NCBI GenBank assembly: GCA_965603125.1
Contig: CBFDBU010000001.1
Location: forward strand, 186,001 to 250,000
Length of the DNA stretch: 64,000 bases
Origin: JAJRTA01 sp965603125
Lineage (GTDB): Bacteria; Zixibacteria; MSB-5A5; GN15; FEB-12
Direction of reading: 5' to 3'
Numbering within the stretch: position 1 is the first letter of the stretch; the number at the start of each line of letters is the position of its first letter. A program made the position numbers and the translations under genes. Below are positions 50,385-60,800 of the stretch, one piece after another. The notes under the pieces are model-generated. The model worked only from the letters and a program-made list of their open reading frames with translations. It made no database searches and was not told the DNA's origin.

Positions 50385-52454
50385 TTATGTCTTCACCTGT
50401 TCAAATATCTTCTGTGTCACTTCCTCAGGAACCGGCAGATACTTGGAGAACTCCATCGAGAAAACCGCCCGTCCTTGAGACAGATTGCGTAGCGTATTAG
50501 CGTATCCGAACATCTCCGACAGAGGAACGGTAACGGCGATAACAGTACCCTCGCCGCGGGGAACCATTCCGTTTATCTTTCCCCGGCGCGTATTGAGATC
50601 ACCGACCACCGCGCCCAAGTACGCTTCAGGAACCACCACTTCCACATCCATAATCGGCTCCAGCAGCACCGGGCCGGCCTTCCTGGCGCCGTCCTGCAGA
50701 GCCATGTAACCGGCAATGCGAAAGGCGTTTTCGTGCGAGTCGACATCGTGATAGCTACCGTCGTACAACTCGCAGTGAATGCCGATCAGCGGGTAGCCCA
50801 TGCGGACGCCACCGCTCATGGCCTCTCTGACGCCCTTCTCGACCGACGGAATATACTGTTTGGGGATGGCCCCGCCAATGATTTTGTTCTCAAATCGGAA
50901 ATCAGCGCCGTCCTGAGTGGGACGCAAACGGAGATTGACATGTCCGTATTGCCCCCTGCCGCCGGTCTGGCGCACAAACCTGCCCTCGCACTCCACTGCG
51001 GCCGTGATGGCCTCCTTGTAGGCCACCGACGGACGACCCACCGAAGCGGCAACCTTGAACTCGCGGATGAGGCGGTCGGTCAGGATATCAAGATGCAACT
51101 CCCCCATGCCGCTGATAATGGTCTGGCCGGTCTCCTGGTCATGTCTGACCTGGAAAGTGGGATCTTCTTCGGCCAGCCGGGACAGGGCATCCGACAGTTT
51201 GTCCTGGTCGGCCTGGGTCTTCGGCTCGATGGCTACGGAGACGACCGGCACCGGGAAAGTCATGCTCTTCAGAATCACGGGTTGCTTGGTGCTGCAAAGG
51301 GTGTCTCCGGTAGTAGTGTGGTGCAGACCAATGGCGGCGACGATATCACCGGCTTCGGCGGTCTTGATATCCTCCCGCTTGTTGGAATGCATGCGCAGCA
51401 AGCGGGCGATGCGTTCCTTCTTGCCGCATCTCGTGTTCAGCACATAAGAACCGGCCGCGATGGAGCCCGAATACACGCGGATATAGGTCAGTCTCCCCAC
51501 AAACGGGTCGGTCACTATCTTGTACGCCAGCGCCGCGGTCGGTTCGGTGGAATCGGGCCGCCGCACCACCACCTTGTTCGGACGCCCCGGCACATACCCC
51601 TTCACGGCCGGAAGATCCAGCGGCGAGGGCAGGAAATCCACGATAGCGTCCAGCAGTTTCTGAATGCCCTTATTCTTGAACGACGAGCCGCACAGCACGG
51701 GCACCATATCGGACGCAATAGTAGCCTTTCGGACTGCCTGCATTACCCGGGCCGGATCCAGTTCCTGGTCACGGAGGAATTGTTCCAGGAGCTGGTCATC
51801 GTATTCCGCCACCGCTTCAAGCAGCTTCTCACGGTACTCGTTGGCCACCAGTCGCATGTCGGAAGGCACCTCCAGGTCATCGAACGTAGTCCCCTGGGAG
51901 TCCTCGTGAAACACCCGGAACTTCATCTCCATCAGGTCGATGATACCACTGAACATCTCGCCTTCGCCGGCCGGAATGGCTATGGCCACGCACCTGGTGG
52001 CGAATCGTTTGTTCATGGCGTTGATCGTGTCGGCGAAACTGGCCCCGGTACGGTCCATCTTATTGATGTAGGCAATCCTCGGAACACCATACTTGTCAGC
52101 CTGCCTCCAGACCGTCTCCGACTGCGGCTCGACGCCGCCAACGGCGCAGAAGAGAGCCACCGCGCCGTCGAGAACGCGCAGCGACCGTTCAACCTCGACC
52201 GTGAAGTCAACGTGCCCGGGAGTATCGATGATATTAATAGTATGATCCCGCCAGAAACAGGTGGTCGCGGCGGAGGTTATAGTTATGCCGCGCTCCTTTT
52301 CCTGCTCCATCCAGTCCATCGTGGCCGAACCTTCATGCACCTCCCCCATCCGGTGCGTTTTTCCCGTATAGAACAGGATCCGCTCCGTGGTGGTGGTCTT
52401 GCCGGCATCGATGTGAGCCATAATACCGATATTTCTGACGTGGTCCAGTTTCAT
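50385..52454 (-). CDS. fusA: Elongation factor G
   Basis: EF-G drives ribosomal translocation. The protein has 689 residues from ATG 52454 (an in-frame start at 52466 is possible). GTPase motifs: MAHIDAGKTTTTERILF, DTPGHVDFTVEVERSLRVLD and YINKMDRTGA. Domain IV/V stretches are RQTGGRGQYGHVNLRLRP and VPRGEGTVIAVTVPLSEMFG. A 228-nt leader separates it from rpsG, whereas the tuf gene follows after 18 nt. Confidence 0.98.
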   Translation of the reverse strand: MKLDHVRNIGIMAHIDAGKTTTTERILFYTGKTHRMGEVHEGSATMDWMEQEKERGITITSAATTCFWRDHTINIIDTPGHVDFTVEVERSLRVLDGAVALFCAVGGVEPQSETVWRQADKYGVPRIAYINKMDRTGASFADTINAMNKRFATRCVAIAIPAGEGEMFSGIIDLMEMKFRVFHEDSQGTTFDDLEVPSDMRLVANEYREKLLEAVAEYDDQLLEQFLRDQELDPARVMQAVRKATIASDMVPVLCGSSFKNKGIQKLLDAIVDFLPSPLDLPAVKGYVPGRPNKVVVRRPDSTEPTAALAYKIVTDPFVGRLTYIRVYSGSIAAGSYVLNTRCGKKERIARLLRMHSNKREDIKTAEAGDIVAAIGLHHTTTGDTLCSTKQPVILKSMTFPVPVVSVAIEPKTQADQDKLSDALSRLAEEDPTFQVRHDQETGQTIISGMGELHLDILTDRLIREFKVAASVGRPSVAYKEAITAAVECEGRFVRQTGGRGQYGHVNLRLRPTQDGADFRFENKIIGGAIPKQYIPSVEKGVREAMSGGVRMGYPLIGIHCELYDGSYHDVDSHENAFRIAGYMALQDGARKAGPVLLEPIMDVEVVVPEAYLGAVVGDLNTRRGKINGMVPRGEGTVIAVTVPLSEMFGYANTLRNLSQGRAVFSMEFSKYLPVPEEVTQKIFEQVKT

Positions 52455-52682
52455 ATCACTTAACACAAAAAAGTCCCTGTCTGATCACTCGCGCGAAAAA
52501 CGCATGCGTTACACGCCTTGGGGTAGCGAAACGCCCGGTTATTCGATTCAGCAGGGATAGAACAACCAAGTCGACAACTTGCCGTGGTATCGCGGGTTTA
52601 CGTCACCGTGATCCCTTTCGAGACTAAAGGGTTGTTATCCTGAGTCGCCTGCGTCCGCCAACCTGTTCAAGCGAAGACACAT
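52455..52682 (-). promoter_or_regulatory. Leader between rpsG and fusA with small hairpins
   Basis: This is the longest gap inside the str-to-alpha block. On the minus strand it holds CCCTTT-AGTCTCG-AAAGGG and the 12-base palindrome AACGCATGCGTT near 52504, the latter followed by T residues. In E. coli str-operon regulation acts near the rpsL-rpsG junction; whether this gap is a control site here is unknown. No small gene is visible. Confidence 0.35.
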
Positions 52683-53153
52683 CTACCATCTGAAGTGGGC
52701 AAAGGCCTTGTTGGCCTCGGCCATCTTGTGCGTATCCTCCTTCTTCTTGATCGATGCGCCTTCGTTGTTGGCTGCGGCCTGAATCTCCGCCGCCAGTTTC
52801 TCCGCCATGCTCTTACCGCTTCGAGCGGCCGAGTAGGCAATCATCCACCGGATCGCCAGCGCCGTCCTGCGGTTAGCCCGGACTTCCACCGGAACCTGGT
52901 AGGTGGCGCCGCCGACGCGCCTGGATTTCACTTCCAGAACCGGTTTGACGTTGTTGACCGCCTTGCGAAACATCTCCAGACCTTCCTGGCCGGTTTTCTT
53001 CTCGACAGTATCAATGGCATTATATATGATTCGCTCTGCCGTCGCCCGTTTGCCTCTTTTCATCAGACAGGAGACAAACTGAGTCACCAATTTGTCTCCG
53101 AATCTGTAATCCGGCAGCGCCTGGCGCTTCACTATTCTGATCCGTCTCGACAT
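52683..53153 (-). CDS. rpsG: Ribosomal protein S7
   Basis: S7 organises the 30S head. The 156-residue protein shows MSRRIRIVKRQALPDYRFGD, VEVRANRRTALAIRWMIAYS, and ends HKMAEANKAFAHFRW, typical of the family. Confidence 0.98.
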   Translation of the reverse strand: MSRRIRIVKRQALPDYRFGDKLVTQFVSCLMKRGKRATAERIIYNAIDTVEKKTGQEGLEMFRKAVNNVKPVLEVKSRRVGGATYQVPVEVRANRRTALAIRWMIAYSAARSGKSMAEKLAAEIQAAANNEGASIKKKEDTHKMAEANKAFAHFRW

Positions 53154-53169
53154 AGCTCTCTTCCGCTAC

Positions 53170-53544
<375 letters not shown>

Positions 53545-53599
53545 TACAACTCCTGATCATCCTTCAACCGGCCACGCCGGATTTCTCAAACAGACTTGC

Positions 53600-53628
53600 A
53601 TGCTATCCAATTATGCCCTTTCTGTCAA
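53600..53628 (-). promoter_or_regulatory. Promoter of the str-S10-spc-alpha block, on the rpoC stop codon
   Basis: Minus strand: TTGACA (53628-53623), 17-nt spacer, TAGCAT (53605-53600). The TGA inside the -35 box is the rpoC stop codon. The transcript would start about 50 nt before the rpsL start. It would let the 20-kb ribosomal run be transcribed independently of rpoBC. Confidence 0.75.
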
Positions 53629-56600
53629 GCGTTTTTGTTGAAAATGTCGGCTATGGTTATTCTGTTGTCCTCGGTTTCCACGGGCACAGCCGCAATCTCG
53701 TCCTCGCCCTCTTCTTCGTCGCGGACGACCTTGAGGTTTCGGTAGTGATCGACGCCGGTGCCGGCCGGGATCAAGTGACCGATAATGACATTCTCCTTCA
53801 AACCGACCAGGTAGTCGACCTTGCCCGCAACGGCCGCCTCGGTAAGAACCTTGGTCGTCTCCTGGAATGATGCCGCCGAGATGAAACTCTCGGTAGAAAG
53901 AGACGCGCGGGTAATGCCCAGAAGCAAGGGCATCGACGTGGCGGGTTCGCCCCCTTCGGCGATCACCCTGGCGTTTTCCTCGGAGAATTTCATCTTGTCA
54001 ACTCGTTCACCCTCGAGGAAATTCGTATCTCCAACATATTCAATCTGAACCTTTTGCATCATTTGTCGGACGATTATTTCAATATGTTTATCATTAATGC
54101 GTACACCCTGAAGGCGGTAGACCTCCTGGATTTCGTTCACGAGGTAGGCCTGGGCTTCATACACACCGAGAATGGCAAGGATGTCGTGGGGGTCGATGGC
54201 GCCCTCACACAGACGATCACCGGCCTGGACCCGATCGCCGTCGTGAACCATCAGGTGTTTCCCGTGGGGCACGAGATAGTCCCTGGTCTCGTCCTGTTCA
54301 CCCTTGACGATGATCTGCTGCTGGCCACGGACGACCTTGCCGAACTCCACGTACCCCTCGATCTCCGAAATCACCGCCGGATCGTGAGGACGGCGAGCCT
54401 CAAACAGTTCCGCTACGCGAGGCAGACCGCCGGTAATATCGCGTGATTTCGAGATAACGCGCGGCATTTTCACCAGTGTATCACCGGCCACAACCGACTG
54501 ACCTTCAGCGACCTGGAGCTGGGCATCGGTCGGAATGCGATAGCTGCCCAGCGTCTTGCCCCGGGAATCCTCAATGAGGATAGTGGGGAACATGTTCTTT
54601 TCCTTGGTGTCGATAATGATCAACTGGATCAGGCCGGTCTGATTATCGATTGCCTCGCGGACGGACACATCGGGCTCAATGTCCTTGAATCGGACCTTAC
54701 CGGCTCTCTCCGAAAGGATGATTCCGGTGTAAGGATCGGATTCGAAAATCACATTGCCCTTGTTGACCGTCACGCCGTCAGGAAGGAGAAGATGGGCCCC
54801 GTAGGGGACCTTGAGTCTGGTCCTGACGCGTCCCTTGTCGTCGATGATATGAGCCTCACCGACTCCGTCGCGGCTGATTACCATGGTCGTCTTGTCTTCG
54901 CGCTCGACGAGCTTCACGTTTTCCAGTTTCAGGGTACCCGCGTATCTGGCGTCCACCTGCGACTGCTCTGCAATACGAGCAGCCGTACCGCCGATATGGA
55001 ACGTCCGGAGCGTCAACTGCGTGCCGGGTTCTCCGATTGATTGCGCCGCTATGACTCCGATCGCTTCGCCGATTTCCACCATCTTCATGTTGCCGAGGTT
55101 ACGTCCGTAGCACTTGGCGCACACTCCGCGTCGCGACTCGCAGGTAAGAACCGAACGGATTCGGACCATATCGATACCCGCCTCTTCGATAGCCACGGCC
55201 TCAGCCTCTCTAATCTCCTGACCGGCTTCAACAATTCTCTCGTCCGTAATCGGGTCGTAGATGTCTTCCAGCGAAACACGGCCCAGGATTCGGTCGCTGA
55301 GGGAGACGATTACCTCCTCACCTTCCTTCAGCGCGGAGACCTCAAGTCCCATGATCGTGTTGCAATCGAGCTCCCGGACAATCACATCCTGAGCAACATC
55401 CACCAACCGGCGGGTCAGGTACCCGGCATCGGCCGTCTTCAGAGCGGTATCAGCCAGTCCCTTGCGGGCGCCGTGAGTCGAGATGAAGTATTCCTGCACC
55501 GTCAAACCTTCACGGAAATTGGCCACAATGGGGTTTTCGATGATCTCCCCCACGCCGCCGGTGATCTTCTTCTGCGGTCGAGCCATGAGTCCGCGCATGC
55601 CGGCCAGCTGACGGATCTGCTCCTTGGAACCTCGGGCCCCTGAGTCGGCCATCATAAACACCGGGTTGAAGCCTTTCTTCTGGGCAGCCAGGTTGTCGAA
55701 CATGGCACTGGAGATGTCGTTGGTGACCCTGGTCCAGGTATCAATAACCTGGTTGTACCGCTCGCCGTTGGTGATGACCCCGCGCTCGTACCTCTTTTGA
55801 ATCTTGCGCACGTCAGCACGAGCCGCCTCGATCATTTTCTCCTTCTCGCCGGGGATGACCAGGTCGTCAATGGACACCGTGATCCCCGCCAATGTCGCGT
55901 ACTCGAACCCGATATACTTCAGGCGATCAAGGAAAGCGACCGTTTCATCCTGACCCAGATGCCAGTAGGCGTCTCCGACGAGGTTGGCCAGCTTGCTCTT
56001 GTTGGCGGTATCATTGAAGAACGAGGCACCTATGGGCAATATGTTGTTAAAAAACAGGCGCCCCAGAGTTGTCTTCACGATCTGACCGTTTATTCGGATA
56101 TTTACAAGAGCGTGCAGTCCGACATGCTTGCCGTCATAAGCTGCCTGCGCCTCCTCGGGAGAGGCGAAATTCATACCTTCGCCGCAGTCGCCCTCTTTCA
56201 CTTTTGTCAGGTAGTAACAGCCGAGCACGATATCCTGTGAGGGAACCGCAATCGGCCGGCCGGAGGAGGGCACGAGGATGTTGTTCGTAGACAGCATCAG
56301 GATTCGCGCCTCAAGCTGCGACTCGAATGAGAGCGGCACGTGAACAGCCATCTGGTCCCCGTCGAAGTCCGCGTTAAAAGCGGCACAGACGAGCGGATGC
56401 AGGCGAATGGCCTTGCCTTCCACCAGCACGGGGTAAAAGGCCTGGATCCCCAACCGGTGCAACGTGGGGGCGCGGTTGAGCATCACCGGATGATCTTCAA
56501 TGATTTCCTCGAGAATGTCCCAGACCTCCGGCCTTTCTTTCTCCACCAGTTTCTTGGCCGACTTGACTGTCTGAACGTAGCCCTTCTCTTCCAGTTTCAT

Positions 56601-57740
56601 GATGATGAAGGGCTTGAACAACTCCAGGGCCATGTTCTTCGGCAGGCCGCACTGATGCAATTTCAACTCCGGACCGACGACAATAACCGACCGGCCGGAA
56701 TAGTCGACCCGCTTGCCCAACAGATTCTGCCGGAAGCGGCCCTGCTTCCCTTTCAGCAGGTCCGAGAGCGATTTCAACGGACGGCGCGAGTCGCCGCGGA
56801 CGGAATAGGTCCGCCGGCCGTTGTCAAACAGGGCGTCGACCGCCTCCTGCAACATGCGTTTCTCGTTGCGCAGGATCACATCGGGCGCCATGATATCAAT
56901 CAGCTTCTTGAGCCGATTGTTGCGGTTGATGACCCGGCGGTAGAGATCGTTGAGATCGGAGGTGGCAAAGCGACCGCCCTCAAGCGGCACCAGCGGCCGC
57001 AAGTCCGGCGGCAGAACCGGGATGGCGTTCAGTATCATCCATTCCGGACGATTGTTCGACTGGCGGAAGGATTCGATAATCCGCAGCCGCTTCAGAACAT
57101 CCTTCTTCCGTTGAACCGACGTCTCCACCTTGGCCTGTGCCCGCAGAGTGACCGCGACCTCCTCGATATCGATCTGTTTGAGGATTTCTCGCACCGCCTC
57201 GGCTCCCATGCGGGCGTCAAACGTCTTGCCGGCTTCCTCCAGATCGATGAATTCCTCCTCGGTAAGGACATCCCCGATCTCGTACGAAGAGTTGCCGGGG
57301 TCGATCACCAGGTACGACTCGTAGTAGAGTATCTTTTCAAGCTGCCGAATGGACAGATCCAGGAGGTGGCCGATCCGGGAAGGAAGCGACTTGAAGTACC
57401 AGATGTGGGAGACCGGAACGGCCAGCTTGATGTGGCCCATCCGCTCGCGGCGGACCTTGGACTGAGTCACCTCAACACCGCAACGGTCACACACGATCCC
57501 GCGGAAACGAATGCGCTTGTACTTGCCGCAGTTGCACTCCCAGTCCTTGACGGGACCGAATATGCGCTCGCAGAAAAGGCCGTCCCGTTCCGGCTTGAAT
57601 GACCGGTAGTTGATGGTTTCAGGCTTGGTGACCTCACCGTAGGACCAGGAAAGGATGGTCTCCGGGGAAGCCATCTGCACCTGGATCGCTGAGAAATCGA
57701 CAGGCTTCTTGCCTGGTCTGTTATCCATCATATCGACCAT
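53625..57740 (-). CDS. rpoC: RNA polymerase subunit beta'
   Basis: The 1371-residue subunit holds the catalytic Mg triad in NADFDGDQMAVHVPLS. The N-terminal zinc site is CNCGKYKRIRFRGIVCDRCG and the second is CESRRGVCAKCYG. The bridge/trigger region includes GLMARPQKKI and SIGEPGTQLTLRTFHIGG. It starts 70 nt after rpoB. Confidence 0.99.
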   Translation of the reverse strand: MVDMMDNRPGKKPVDFSAIQVQMASPETILSWSYGEVTKPETINYRSFKPERDGLFCERIFGPVKDWECNCGKYKRIRFRGIVCDRCGVEVTQSKVRRERMGHIKLAVPVSHIWYFKSLPSRIGHLLDLSIRQLEKILYYESYLVIDPGNSSYEIGDVLTEEEFIDLEEAGKTFDARMGAEAVREILKQIDIEEVAVTLRAQAKVETSVQRKKDVLKRLRIIESFRQSNNRPEWMILNAIPVLPPDLRPLVPLEGGRFATSDLNDLYRRVINRNNRLKKLIDIMAPDVILRNEKRMLQEAVDALFDNGRRTYSVRGDSRRPLKSLSDLLKGKQGRFRQNLLGKRVDYSGRSVIVVGPELKLHQCGLPKNMALELFKPFIIMKLEEKGYVQTVKSAKKLVEKERPEVWDILEEIIEDHPVMLNRAPTLHRLGIQAFYPVLVEGKAIRLHPLVCAAFNADFDGDQMAVHVPLSFESQLEARILMLSTNNILVPSSGRPIAVPSQDIVLGCYYLTKVKEGDCGEGMNFASPEEAQAAYDGKHVGLHALVNIRINGQIVKTTLGRLFFNNILPIGASFFNDTANKSKLANLVGDAYWHLGQDETVAFLDRLKYIGFEYATLAGITVSIDDLVIPGEKEKMIEAARADVRKIQKRYERGVITNGERYNQVIDTWTRVTNDISSAMFDNLAAQKKGFNPVFMMADSGARGSKEQIRQLAGMRGLMARPQKKITGGVGEIIENPIVANFREGLTVQEYFISTHGARKGLADTALKTADAGYLTRRLVDVAQDVIVRELDCNTIMGLEVSALKEGEEVIVSLSDRILGRVSLEDIYDPITDERIVEAGQEIREAEAVAIEEAGIDMVRIRSVLTCESRRGVCAKCYGRNLGNMKMVEIGEAIGVIAAQSIGEPGTQLTLRTFHIGGTAARIAEQSQVDARYAGTLKLENVKLVEREDKTTMVISRDGVGEAHIIDDKGRVRTRLKVPYGAHLLLPDGVTVNKGNVIFESDPYTGIILSERAGKVRFKDIEPDVSVREAIDNQTGLIQLIIIDTKEKNMFPTILIEDSRGKTLGSYRIPTDAQLQVAEGQSVVAGDTLVKMPRVISKSRDITGGLPRVAELFEARRPHDPAVISEIEGYVEFGKVVRGQQQIIVKGEQDETRDYLVPHGKHLMVHDGDRVQAGDRLCEGAIDPHDILAILGVYEAQAYLVNEIQEVYRLQGVRINDKHIEIIVRQMMQKVQIEYVGDTNFLEGERVDKMKFSEENARVIAEGGEPATSMPLLLGITRASLSTESFISAASFQETTKVLTEAAVAGKVDYLVGLKENVIIGHLIPAGTGVDHYRNLKVVRDEEEGEDEIAAVPVETEDNRITIADIFNKNA

Positions 57741-57809
57741 GGCTCACTCCTTATAGTCTCACCTGTCTCCGCCGTGGGCGGGACAGCTTTTCTCCTCACT
57801 CCTCGCGGG

Positions 57810-60800
57810 CTATTCCTCAATCAGGCGGACATCCAGACCGAGCGCCTGCAACTCCTTGACAAGGACGTTGAAAGCCTCGGGATAGCCGGGTTCGGGGGGG
57901 TTCTCCCCTTTCACTATAGCTTCGTACACCCGGCTGCGTCCAGTGACATCGTCCGACTTGACCGTAAGCATCTCCTGGAGAGTATGGGCCGCTCCGTAAG
58001 CCTCCAGCGCCCATACTTCCATTTCTCCGAAACGCTGCCCGCCGAACTGGGCTTTGCCGCCCAAAGGCTGCTGGGTAACCAGCGAGTACGGCCCGATCGA
58101 ACGCGCATGAATCTTATCGTCCACCAGGTGGGACAATTTCAACATGTAGATATGACCGACCGTGATCGGATTGTCGAAGGGATCGCCGCTGCGGCCGTCA
58201 TACAACGTCGTCTTGCCATCCTCAGGAAGACCGGCCTCTTTCAGTTTCTTCTTGATTTCCGCAATATCGGCGCCTTCAAAAACCGGTGTGGCGATATACT
58301 CGCCGAGCTTCTTGGCCGCCCAACCCAGGTGGGTTTCAAGGATCTGGCCCACGTTCATTCGTGAGGGCACTCCCAGCGGATTCAGGATAACATCCACATG
58401 CGTGCCGTCCGCCATATACGGCATATCCTCTATGGGCACGATCTTGGACACGACACCCTTGTTGCCGTGGCGGCCGGCCATCTTGTCCCCCACCGATATT
58501 TTGCGGCGGATAGCGATGGTGACCTTGACAAGCTGCTTGACGCCCGGCGGCAACTCCGCGCCGCGGACAACTTTGTCAACCTCAACTTCCATCGCCTGTT
58601 TCCTGGTCTCGATAAGCTGCGCCGCCTCCGCAATGATGCTGTTCACGCGCTTGCTGGCGGCTTCATCGGTACACCAGCCCGACGGCGCCACGGCGTTATC
58701 CAGATCGAATTCGGCAAAGAAATCCGCTTTGTACTTGTGCCCGGCCCGGATCAGAACACTGTTGTCAACGGCGGAACGAATTGTCTGTGATGTTTTTCCG
58801 TCAAGCAATTCCCCCAGCCGCCGGCTGCGCAGTGTGACGATGTTGTGTGTTTGCTTGTTGAAGTGCTTCTTGATCTCAGATATCTGGAGCTTATCCTGTT
58901 TTTTGGCTTCTTCCGTGCGCTCCTTGCGGCTGAACACCCGGGTCTTAATGATCACACCCTTCATACCGGGGGGCGCCTTGAGGCTGGCGTCACGAACATC
59001 ACCTGCCTTTTCACCGAAAATGGCCCGCAGCAGCCGCTCCTCAGGAGAAAGCTCGGTTTCGCCCTTGGGCGTGACTTTGCCCACCAGGACGTCGCCGGCT
59101 TCGACCTCGGAACCCACGCGAACGATGCCGTTCTCATCGAGATTCAGCAACGCTTCCTCGGAGACGTTGGGGATCTCACGGGTGATCTCCTCGGAGCCCC
59201 GTTTGGTATCGCGCACCTGCAATTCGTATTCTTCGATATGAATGGAAGTAAAGATATCTCCGTGGACAAGGCGCTCGGAGAGGATGATGGCATCCTCGAA
59301 ATTGTATCCCCGCCACGGCATGAATGCCACCAGGGTGTTGTGGCCGAGAGCCAGTTCTCCCGCATCGACGCCCGGTCCGTCAGCGATAATATCACCTGTC
59401 TTGACGCGGTCACCTTCTTTGATTACCGGCCTGTAATCGACACAGGTATCCTGATTCGAGCGGCGAAACTTGGTCAGTCGGTATTCGGCGTCTTCGACAT
59501 AGCCAAGACGTCCGGGCCGCGGCTTTGCATCCGGGTGAACGACGATGCGTTCGCTATCGGCATAGGCTACACTGCCCGGTTCCTTGGCGCGAACCACGGC
59601 GCCGGCATCGGAGGCGACTTTGCGTTCCATGCCGGTCCCGATCACGGCTGCCTCGGTTCTCAGGAGCGGCACTGCCTGGCGCTGCATATTGGAACCCATG
59701 AGGGCGCGGTTGGCATCGTCATGCTCAAGGAACGGGATCAGAGCGGCCGCCACCGAGACCAGTTGTCGCGGTGAGACATCCATATAGCCGACCTCCTCCG
59801 CGGCTATCGACGGGTAGTCGGACCGCCGCCGGACATCTACACGCTCGTTAACGAGTTTTCGACTCTTGCCGATGGGTTCATTGCACTGGGCGATGTAGAA
59901 GCGATCCTCCTGATCGGCCGAGAGAAATTCAATCTCGTCGGTCACCTTGCCCTTGACGACCTTCCGATACGGGGTTTCCAGGAAGCCGTACTTGTTGATT
60001 CGCGCGAAGGTGGCCAGTGACGTTATCAGCCCGATGTTGGGTCCCTCCGGAGTCTCAATGGGACACATGCGACCGTAATGGGTGTGGTGCACGTCGCGCA
60101 CCTCAAACCCGGCCCGCTCCCGGGTCAGACCGCCCGGACCCAGCGCCGACAGCCGTCTCTTGTGCGTAAGCTCCGAGAGCGGGTTGGTCTGGTCCATAAA
60201 CTGCGATAGCTGTGACGACCCGAAGAACGTTTCCACAACCGACGATACTGTACGAGCATTCACCAGGAGCTGCGGAGTGACGTTGTCCTGATCCTTCAGC
60301 GACAGGCGCTCGCGAATCGTGCGCGCCACCCGGGAGAGGCCGACCGAGAACAAATTGGACAGCAACTCGCCGACGGTGCGAGCACGGCGATTACCCAGAT
60401 GATCGATGTCGTCGGTATGGCCGGCGTCATTGCAAAGCCCGGCCAGGTATCTTATGATTTCAATGAAGTCTTTCTGGTCGAGAGTCGTGGTCTCCATGGG
60501 GATGTCCAGACCCATGCGCCGATTGATCATGTGGCGGCCCACGGCGCCCAGATCGTAGCGCTTGCTCGAGAAGAAGAACTTCTCCAGCAGCGTTTCGGCC
60601 GTCTCCAGCGTCGGTGGCTCCCCCGGTCGGATCAGCGAGTATATCTTCATCAATGCTTCTTCGCGCGACTTGGTGGGGTCTTTGCGAATCGTGTTCAGTA
60701 TGACGAATACTTCCCGCCGCTCTTCCTTGTGGATCATTCTGATCGTCTTGTAGCCGGCTGCCCCGAGCTTCTCCACGACCTCCTCGGTGAGGGGTTCCGC

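Noticed and set aside
50733..52463. 576-residue plus-strand open frame
   Set aside because: Antisense to fusA, with no ribosome binding site or domain.
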